64,000 nt of DNA, from positions 4,725,001 to 4,789,000 of the forward strand of contig NZ_CP120683.1 of the NCBI RefSeq assembly GCF_030506325.1, written 5' to 3'. Position 1 is the stretch's first letter. The number at the start of each line of letters is the position of its first letter. A model generated the notes under the pieces. That model was not told the origin of the DNA. It made no database searches and worked only from the letters and a program-made list of their open reading frames with translations. The translations under genes and the position numbers were made by a program. Shown here one piece after another: positions 27,782 through 33,715 of the stretch. This DNA is from Tunicatimonas pelagia (GTDB taxonomy: Bacteria > Bacteroidota > Bacteroidia > Cytophagales > Cyclobacteriaceae).

Positions 27782-28894
27782 TTACGGACTAGATGCTACA
27801 ATCTCTACCAAATCTTCATTAGGCTCTCCCTCATTAGTTACTAGGCCGAAATTGCCGCTTTTGTAGTCCCAATTGGCGTAGGCGATACCGTTTTCTTCAA
27901 AAATGTCGATCATATCCTGGTACCAGCGCAGGCGGTCTTCCTGAGGGGCAGAGGTGATTACGCCCCACTCACCGCAGTAGAGGGGGAGATTTAATTCTTG
28001 AGCTACGCGCATCGGTTTCGCCATCATTTTTTCCAGTGTATCACGGTGGTAAGTGTGCATTCGCTCTTCGACGTAGGCTTTTTGGGTATTAGGTAGTGTA
28101 TCAAACTCAGCTTCGGTTACGATAGGACCGGGGTAGTGTACCGGACCTTCGTAGTTGGCAATATTGGTCCAACTGGCTTGGTAATGGGTAAGTAAAAATG
28201 GTTTGTAAAAATGAAAGCTTAGCAGAATGTTAGGATCATTTTCTGGTACTTTAAGTTCGTCAAAGGTATCAACGCTTTGCCATCGGTTACTACCAATTAC
28301 AATCACTCGATCTGGTTCCTGCTCCCGAATTACCCGCACTGCCCGGGCTACCAGTTGATTCCAGTTTTCGGGATCATCGGCAACGGGTTCATTCATCAGT
28401 TCGTAGGCCAGCATTCCGGTAGGGTAGAAGTTTAATGAATCTGACAGTACTCGCCATAAGTCCATAAATTTTTCCTGGGCAGCAGGTTCAGTCCACAGCG
28501 GTTTTTCGTCTTCGTTAAAATGATGGGAGCGCAGAATATGTAGATCAACAATCGCTCGCAGATTCTCTTTCTGGCACCAATCCAGGGCATTTGTTAGTAG
28601 CTCAAAGGCTTCGGGTTCAGGGTTACCCGCTTCGTCAAACATTTGCTCTTCGTCAATCGGAATCCGCAGATGATCAAAACCCAGTCCGGCTAGATATTCT
28701 ACATCATCCTGGGTGAAAAACGCTTGGCGTTCAGTCCCTCTACGGCTACTCTGCGATAACCAGTGGGAAATATTGGTGCCTTTATGCAAGGTGAATTCAC
28801 CATAATTGCTACCGACTGACTCGTCCGGTTCATCAGTGGTAGCATTCTGGCAGGCGATTAATATTGCGAAAAGAAGATAGTAAGCGACTTTCAT
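27782..28894 (-). CDS. Glycoside hydrolase family 5 lipoprotein (cellulase-like)
   Basis: A 370-residue lipoprotein (signal with LIACQNA) with a GH5 barrel. The fold starts with GTNISHWLSQSSRRG, the acid/base Glu is in YELMNEPVADD, and the nucleophile Glu is in YCGEWGVIT. GH5 enzymes cleave beta-1,4-linked glucans, mannans or related chains; this compact form resembles endoglucanases or exoglucosidases. The genes next to it are other secreted hydrolases rather than SusC/SusD, so it is not in a typical polysaccharide utilization locus. Confidence 0.88.
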   Translation of the reverse strand: MKVAYYLLFAILIACQNATTDEPDESVGSNYGEFTLHKGTNISHWLSQSSRRGTERQAFFTQDDVEYLAGLGFDHLRIPIDEEQMFDEAGNPEPEAFELLTNALDWCQKENLRAIVDLHILRSHHFNEDEKPLWTEPAAQEKFMDLWRVLSDSLNFYPTGMLAYELMNEPVADDPENWNQLVARAVRVIREQEPDRVIVIGSNRWQSVDTFDELKVPENDPNILLSFHFYKPFLLTHYQASWTNIANYEGPVHYPGPIVTEAEFDTLPNTQKAYVEERMHTYHRDTLEKMMAKPMRVAQELNLPLYCGEWGVITSAPQEDRLRWYQDMIDIFEENGIAYANWDYKSGNFGLVTNEGEPNEDLVEIVASSP

Positions 28895-28948
28895 AATTTT
28901 AGGTTTAGATTGTGAAAGTAGAATAATTGGCGGGAAAATTCAATCTTC

Positions 28949-29041
28949 GATAGTGTTACAGTGTTTATGTGTTATAGTCCATAGTTTCGCAGCAGAGTTA
29001 TCAATATTGGTAACTTTAACACCCTAACGCTTGAACACTCG
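28949..29041. repeat. Family A octad inverted repeat, copy A2
   Basis: The left arm reads gtgttaca, gtgtttat, gtgttata. The right arm reads ttaacacc, ctaacgct, tgaacact. The element lies between the divergent GH5 and glycosyltransferase genes, and the right arm contains the TTG that appears to start the glycosyltransferase gene. Confidence 0.65.
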
Positions 29042-30038
29042 TATTTCCATCCTTATGTCCGTGCGAGACACTGAGCAGTATCTGCCAGCCTGCTTGGATT
29101 CTATTGTGGTGCAAACGTATGCTAATTGGGAGTTGGTGGCGGTGAATAACGATTCTTCGGATCGCTCAAAAGAAATACTGATGGAGTATAGCCAAAAAGA
29201 TTCTCGCATCCGGGTGTATGATACTGATCGAATCGGGCTGATTCCGGCACTGCAAACTTCTTATCGTCACGCTCAAGGAACGCTAGTAACTCGAATGGAT
29301 TCGGATGATATTATGCCACCTGATAAGCTAGAAGTGATGCATTGCACTTGGCAGCAATACGGCAAGGGAACAGTGGTGGCCGGAGGTACTAAATATTTTA
29401 TGGATGGTGGCGAGGTAGGCGGTGGCTTTCGGCGGTACGAGCGGTGGCTGAATCAGATTGCGAAAGATCAAACCTATTACGAAGAGATTTACCGCGAGTG
29501 TGTGATTCCCTCCCAGTGCTGGCTGGTACACCGGGATGATTTTAACGCAGCGAAAGGCTTTGCACCCGAAGTATACCCAGAGGACTATGATTTGTGTTTT
29601 CGATTCTATCAGCAGAAACTGCGCGTGGTGGGAATTGATAAAATTCTGAATTATTGTCGTGATCGCCCGGATCGTACCTCTCGCAACGATGATAACTATC
29701 AGGATAATCGTTTCTTTGATCTTAAAATTCGCTACTTCTACGAGCTTGATCGTGATTTTAGTCGCCCATTAGTGCTTTGGGGAGCCGGACGAAAAGGGAA
29801 AGATCTGGCTAAGCTGTTGCTAAAGTATGAGAATCACTTTCATTGGGTATGTAATAATTCTCGGAAGATAGGAAAAGAAGTCTATGGGGTAAATCTAGAG
29901 CCTACCGAAGTAGTAGCGAAGTTAGACCGTCCGCAAATTCTGGTAGCGGTTACCTCGCCACCAATGCTACCCGAAATACAGAAGCAGTTAACTAGCTGGG
30001 GAAAACAGCCAATGCGGGATTTCTGGTTTTTTGCCTAA
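29031..30038 (+). CDS. Family 2 glycosyltransferase with C-terminal extension
   Basis: A 335-residue GT-A enzyme. The first beta strand is RISILMSVRDTEQYLPACLDS, the nucleotide-sugar metal motif is RMDSDDI, and EDYDLCFRF marks the acceptor side. Residues from about 245 on (PLVLWGAGRKGKDLAKLLL) look like a Rossmann-type segment often fused to or paired with sugar-modifying enzymes. The only start before the first strand is the TTG at 29031; an in-frame TAA lies two codons upstream. The later ATG would remove the ISIL strand. The substrate is unknown. Confidence 0.85.
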   Translation: MNTRISILMSVRDTEQYLPACLDSIVVQTYANWELVAVNNDSSDRSKEILMEYSQKDSRIRVYDTDRIGLIPALQTSYRHAQGTLVTRMDSDDIMPPDKLEVMHCTWQQYGKGTVVAGGTKYFMDGGEVGGGFRRYERWLNQIAKDQTYYEEIYRECVIPSQCWLVHRDDFNAAKGFAPEVYPEDYDLCFRFYQQKLRVVGIDKILNYCRDRPDRTSRNDDNYQDNRFFDLKIRYFYELDRDFSRPLVLWGAGRKGKDLAKLLLKYENHFHWVCNNSRKIGKEVYGVNLEPTEVVAKLDRPQILVAVTSPPMLPEIQKQLTSWGKQPMRDFWFFA

Positions 30039-30046
30039 ATTTAAAA

Positions 30047-30116
30047 CAATGAACAGTTAGCAATGAGTAGTTAACAATGTGTAATTAAATGTAACCCTCT
30101 GATTGGAGAAGCGTGT
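30047..30116 (+). repeat. Family B heptad repeat, copy B4, degenerate part
   Basis: After the glycosyltransferase stop the sequence continues in 7-bp units (caatgaa, cagttag, caatgag, tagttaa, caatgtg, taattaa). It leads straight into the perfect heptamer array, so the array looks like an expanded end of this element. Confidence 0.6.
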
Positions 30117-30117
30117 G

Positions 30118-30208
30118 CACATTGCACATTGCACATTGCACATTGCACATTGCACATTGCACATTGCACATTGCACATTGCACATTGCACATTGCACATT
30201 GCACATTG
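30118..30208 (+). repeat. Perfect heptanucleotide microsatellite, 13 x CACATTG
   Basis: Thirteen uninterrupted copies of CACATTG occupy 91 bases and end 4 bases before the ATG of the symporter gene. The array therefore occupies the ribosome-binding and promoter zone. An in-frame TGA at 30207-30209 separates it from the coding frame, so copy-number change would alter spacing of promoter elements or the leader rather than the protein. Such arrays change length by slippage during replication, which makes this a candidate phase-variable control region. The open frame across it encodes only a repeated peptide and is not a gene. Confidence 0.9.
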
Positions 30209-30212
30209 ATTT

Positions 30213-31787
30213 ATGCAAATTCTACTTTCCTTTTTGGGCTTTACGGCCTTTGTCGCTTTTTATTCTTGGTACCGCCTCCGTAAAGAATCGCTTTCTTCCC
30301 GCGACGGCTATTTTCTAGGTGGGCGTAGCCTGACCGGAGTGGTAATTGCCGGATCGATGTTGCTAACTAATATCTCTACCGAGCATCTGATTGGCCTGAA
30401 CGGGTCAGCCTATAAAAATGGGTTCATCATTATTGCCTGGGAGGTTACTTCCGCTTTAGCGTTAATTGTAGCAGCACTGTTCTTCATTCCTACTTTCTTG
30501 AAAATGGGATTGACCACGATTCCTCAGTATCTGGAGGAGCGGTTCGATAGCATGACCCGTACACTGGTAGCCCTGTTTCTGATGGTTTCCTTCGTAGTCA
30601 CGCTGCTGCCGATTGTGCTATTTACTGGGGCAATTAATCTGGAAAGTATTTTTGATGTATCGGGTGTGTTGGGAGTATCTCAAAACGAAGGGTTGTGGAT
30701 TACGGTAGTGGTGATTGGATTGATCGGTTCAGGGTACGCTATTTTCGGTGGGTTGAAGGCCGTAGCTTATTCGGATACGATTAATGGAATCGGGTTATTC
30801 ATCGGCGGTTTAGCCGTTCCAATATTAGCTCTGCTGGATATTGGAGATGGCAATATGTTCACGGGTTTATCTCGGGTTTATGAAAACAGTCCAGAGAAAT
30901 TCAGTGTGATTGGGTCATCAGACTCAGTATTGCCGTTTAGCACGTTGTTTACGGGTTTAATCATCAATCAGCTCTACTTCTGGGGAATGAATCAAACAAT
31001 TATTCAGCGGGCCTTTGGAGCTAAAAACTTGAAAGAAGCCCAGAAAGGGTTGTTATACACTGGGGTGCTGAAAACGTTGGTGCCGCTCATCATTGTGCTA
31101 CCCGGTGTCATTGCTTACTACTATTTCGGTGATCAGTTCTATGACAATCAGGATATTATTTACCCCGAACTCATTAAAAAAGTGCTGCCTCTGAGCTTCG
31201 TTGGTTTTTTTGCGGCGGTAGTAATGGGAGCAGTCCTTAGTACTTTTAATAGTGTGCTCAACAGTTCGGCTACAATTTTTAGTGTAGGTATCTATCAACG
31301 ACTGCTGAATACTTCAGCTACTGATCGGCAGCTTGTTCGGGTGGGGAAGATGTGTTCGGCTTTGTTAGCCTTGGTAGCAATTGTAGCAGCACCGCTAGTA
31401 GCACGGGCTCCAGAAGGATTATACCAACTATTGCAACAGTTGAATGGTATTTTCTTCATTCCCATTGCTTCTATCATGCTGGCTGGACTGTTTATTCCCC
31501 GTATTTCGGCTACCGGAGCGAAAGCGGCATTGTTTGTAGGACTATTGTTTTACATTCTTACAACGTTTATTTTTCAGGTAGATATTCACTTTGTGCATAT
31601 CTGGGGTATTGAATTTCTGTTGAATATGGCAGTGATGTTTGGGGTGTCTCATTTTTATCCGAACACCCGCCCGCCTTGGTCATCAGATAAAACTATTTTG
31701 GATATACAACCCTGGAAGTACGCAAAACCGTTTAGTATCGTATTAACCATTGTGATTATTGCTTTGTATATTTGGTTAGGACAATAA
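30213..31787 (+). CDS. Sodium:solute symporter (SSS family), probable myo-inositol transporter
   Basis: A 524-residue membrane protein with about 13-14 helices. Family marks are FLGGRSLTGVVIAGSMLLTN, SGYAIFGGLKAVAYSDTING and AAVVMGAVLSTFNSVLNSSAT. It should use the sodium gradient to import a polyol, sugar or similar solute. The next gene encodes myo-inositol oxygenase, so myo-inositol is the most likely substrate, by inference from context. The ATG start is fixed by a stop codon just upstream. The heptamer array lies immediately 5'. Confidence 0.88.
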   Translation: MQILLSFLGFTAFVAFYSWYRLRKESLSSRDGYFLGGRSLTGVVIAGSMLLTNISTEHLIGLNGSAYKNGFIIIAWEVTSALALIVAALFFIPTFLKMGLTTIPQYLEERFDSMTRTLVALFLMVSFVVTLLPIVLFTGAINLESIFDVSGVLGVSQNEGLWITVVVIGLIGSGYAIFGGLKAVAYSDTINGIGLFIGGLAVPILALLDIGDGNMFTGLSRVYENSPEKFSVIGSSDSVLPFSTLFTGLIINQLYFWGMNQTIIQRAFGAKNLKEAQKGLLYTGVLKTLVPLIIVLPGVIAYYYFGDQFYDNQDIIYPELIKKVLPLSFVGFFAAVVMGAVLSTFNSVLNSSATIFSVGIYQRLLNTSATDRQLVRVGKMCSALLALVAIVAAPLVARAPEGLYQLLQQLNGIFFIPIASIMLAGLFIPRISATGAKAALFVGLLFYILTTFIFQVDIHFVHIWGIEFLLNMAVMFGVSHFYPNTRPPWSSDKTILDIQPWKYAKPFSIVLTIVIIALYIWLGQ

Positions 31788-31878
31788 ACAATTAGCAGTG
31801 AACAGTGTACCATAGACAGGTGATAATTGACAGTGGATAATGACAATTGAACCATTCAGCCATCGAACAATCGAGAGA
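31786..31878 (+). repeat. Family B heptad repeat, copy B5
   Basis: The gap between the symporter and inositol oxygenase genes reads as 7-bp units (agcagtg, aacagtg, gataatt, gacagtg, gataatg and others). Its right end resembles the aattgaaccat...gaacag end of copy B1. It overlaps the symporter stop codon region and ends just before the oxygenase start. Confidence 0.55.
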
Positions 31879-31880
31879 TT

Positions 31881-32735
31881 ATGAAAGACACAAAACCAAC
31901 ATTAGATATAGAAGAATTGTGGGAAGAAGATTTACGGGAGCGTTATCCCAAAAGCGGAGAGAAGAAAAAGGAAGAGTTTCGCAACTACGATAATCCTGAT
32001 CGGGACACGGTGCGGGAATTTTACCGTCTTAACCATACTTACCAATCTTACGACTTTGTGCTAGCAAAAGAAGCTGAGTACAAGAAGCTGCAAAAGCGGA
32101 AGATGACCCTTTGGGAAGCGGTTGAGTTTTTAAATACACTCATTGACGATTCTGACCCCGATATTGATCTGGATCAGACCCAACATCTGCTGCAAACCTC
32201 TGAGGCGATACGAGCCGATGGTCACCCTGACTGGTTTGTACTGACGGGTTTTCTGCACGATCTGGGTAAGATTCTCTGTTTGTTTGGCGAACCCCAGTGG
32301 GCGGTAGTGGGCGATACTTTTCCGGTAGGTTGTCAATTTTCCAACAAGATTGTGTATCCTGAATTCTTTCAAGATAATCCTGATATTGATGATGATCGCT
32401 ACAATACCAAGTACGGAGTGTACGAACCTAACTGCGGGTTAGATAACGTACATATGTCATGGGGGCATGATGAGTATTTGTACACCGCGATGAAAGATTA
32501 TATGCCGGAGTCCGCACTCTACATTATGCGTTACCACTCGTTCTACGCCCAACATCGGGAAGGAGCTTACGATCATCTGATGAATGAGCACGATCATAAG
32601 ATGTTTAAGTGGGTAGAAAAATTTAATCCTTACGATCTGTATACCAAATCTCCTCAAGCGCCCAACGTAGCCGAACTACGACCCTACTACGAAGACTTAG
32701 CTTCCAAGTATCTTCCTGATACTATCGCTTTCTGA
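31881..32735 (+). CDS. Myo-inositol oxygenase
   Basis: A 284-residue enzyme almost the same length as mammalian myo-inositol oxygenase (285). It cleaves the myo-inositol ring with oxygen to D-glucuronate using a mixed-valent diiron centre. All six expected iron ligands can be placed: H102 (QHLLQTSEAIR), H126 and D127 (GFLHDLGK), H196 (SWGHDEY), H219 (RYHSFYAQH) and D252 (FNPYDLYTK). The blocks FGEPQWAVVGDTFPVGC and LRPYYEDL are also characteristic. The enzyme is uncommon in bacteria but present in some Bacteroidota. It follows the symporter, suggesting an uptake-plus-cleavage pair. Enzymes that use glucuronate are not in the window. Confidence 0.96.
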   Translation: MKDTKPTLDIEELWEEDLRERYPKSGEKKKEEFRNYDNPDRDTVREFYRLNHTYQSYDFVLAKEAEYKKLQKRKMTLWEAVEFLNTLIDDSDPDIDLDQTQHLLQTSEAIRADGHPDWFVLTGFLHDLGKILCLFGEPQWAVVGDTFPVGCQFSNKIVYPEFFQDNPDIDDDRYNTKYGVYEPNCGLDNVHMSWGHDEYLYTAMKDYMPESALYIMRYHSFYAQHREGAYDHLMNEHDHKMFKWVEKFNPYDLYTKSPQAPNVAELRPYYEDLASKYLPDTIAF

Positions 32736-32780
32736 TTGCTGAATGATTCAATTGCTAAATGGCTGAATTGTCATTAGTTC
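32733..32780 (+). repeat. Family B heptad repeat, copy B6 (short)
   Basis: The stop codon of the inositol oxygenase gene begins a run of 7-bp units (tgattgc, tgaatga, ttcaatt, gctaaat, ggctgaa). It is short and imperfect, and its assignment to family B rests on period and word similarity. Confidence 0.45.
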
Positions 32781-32900
32781 CCGGTTCGGGCGTATGGCAA
32801 CACGTCCCCACTCCTTCATCATCAGTTAATATAATTTGTTACTAAAATGTATAGCAAATGAGTTTTTTATTTCTATATTAGCTCTACAATTTAGTATCGT

Positions 32901-33257
32901 ATGAAAGAATCTCGTCTGGGCGACTTTGAAGAAACAGTTTTACTGTTAGTAGGAATTTTAGGCGAGAGCGCCTATGCCTTCAAGCTAGCCGAAGAATTTG
33001 AATCTCAAACTGGTCGCTCGGTTTCCATTGGCGCGGTACATTCTACGCTAAGCCGTTTAGAAGATAAAGGCTTTCTCACTTCTGAAATGGGACAGGCTAC
33101 TGCCGAACGGGGTGGACGCCGTAAACGCATTTATACCATCACTGCCTACGGTCAGCGTGCCCTAGAAATCTCTCGCGACCTGAAAGTATCACTATGGAGA
33201 CAGTTTCCACCATTTGCTACTGACTATAATGTCAGAATCAGGATTCAAGAGATTTAA
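32901..33257 (+). CDS. PadR-family transcriptional regulator
   Basis: A 118-residue winged-helix protein (LGDFEETVLLLVGILGES near the start, then SIGAVHSTLSRLEDKGFL as recognition region, and RRKRIYTITAYGQRALE as wing). PadR regulators often precede permease genes of the FtsX type in Bacteroidota and probably repress them. The last residues (YNVRIRIQEI) are encoded by the left inverted repeat of the GxxExxY unit, so the native C-terminus may have been replaced. Confidence 0.88.
   Translation: MKESRLGDFEETVLLLVGILGESAYAFKLAEEFESQTGRSVSIGAVHSTLSRLEDKGFLTSEMGQATAERGGRRKRIYTITAYGQRALEISRDLKVSLWRQFPPFATDYNVRIRIQEI
33231..33247 (+). repeat. Left inverted repeat of the GxxExxY unit
   Basis: This 17-base arm lies inside the 3' end of the PadR gene, whose stop codon follows at 33255-33257. 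It encodes part of the final residues of PadR. Confidence 0.65.
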
Positions 33258-33283
33258 AGATTAGCAGAATTAAATTCGATACA

Positions 33284-33676
33284 GTGACGGACGAAATTAA
33301 TGACCCTCTGACATATAAAATTATTGGATGTGCAATGAAAGTACATCGTACTTTAGGCAATGGATTCCAGGAAGTGATTTATCAAAGGTGTTTGGCTATT
33401 GAAATGGAGAAGCAGGAGCTAGGGTTTACTCGCGAACTAGAGATGCCTATTTTCTATGAAGACATACAAGTAGGTACAAGAAGGGCTGACTTTGTGGTAG
33501 AGAATCAGGTGATAGTTGAACTGAAGGCTATCATACAACTAGAAGACGTTCATCTGGCGCAAGCTCTCAATTATCTGCAAGCTTACAAGATTGATAAAGG
33601 GCTACTTATCAATTTTGGAGCAAGAAGCCTCGAGGTTAAGCGTCTATTTAGCAAAGCACATAAAGCAAAGAATTGA
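33284..33676 (+). CDS. GxxExxY family protein
   Basis: A 130-residue protein of the GxxExxY family, named for the motif seen here as GFQEVIY within VHRTLGNGFQEVIYQRCLAIE. Further family blocks are RADFVVENQVIVELKAI, whose D...ExK pattern suggests a PD-(D/E)XK nuclease-like fold, and ALNYLQAYKIDKGLLINFG. The start is a GTG after the left inverted repeat. No proven cellular function is known to me. Its position between a PadR regulator and FtsX-type permeases is not explained by function and fits an inserted unit. Confidence 0.88.
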   Translation: MTDEINDPLTYKIIGCAMKVHRTLGNGFQEVIYQRCLAIEMEKQELGFTRELEMPIFYEDIQVGTRRADFVVENQVIVELKAIIQLEDVHLAQALNYLQAYKIDKGLLINFGARSLEVKRLFSKAHKAKN

Positions 33677-33715
33677 CCATCCTGAAAGTGAAAATCCTAT
33701 TAATACCATCATCCC

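Noticed and set aside
27782-28894. Polysaccharide utilization locus around the GH5 gene
   Set aside because: No SusC/SusD pair or hybrid regulator is present nearby, so only separate secreted hydrolases are called.
30118-30208. CRISPR array
   Set aside because: The repeats are 7 bases long and contiguous, without spacers, and no cas gene is present.
30103-30318. Open frame encoding a repeated HIAHCTL peptide
   Set aside because: It is only the translation of the 7-bp microsatellite, overlaps the symporter start in another frame and has no independent support.
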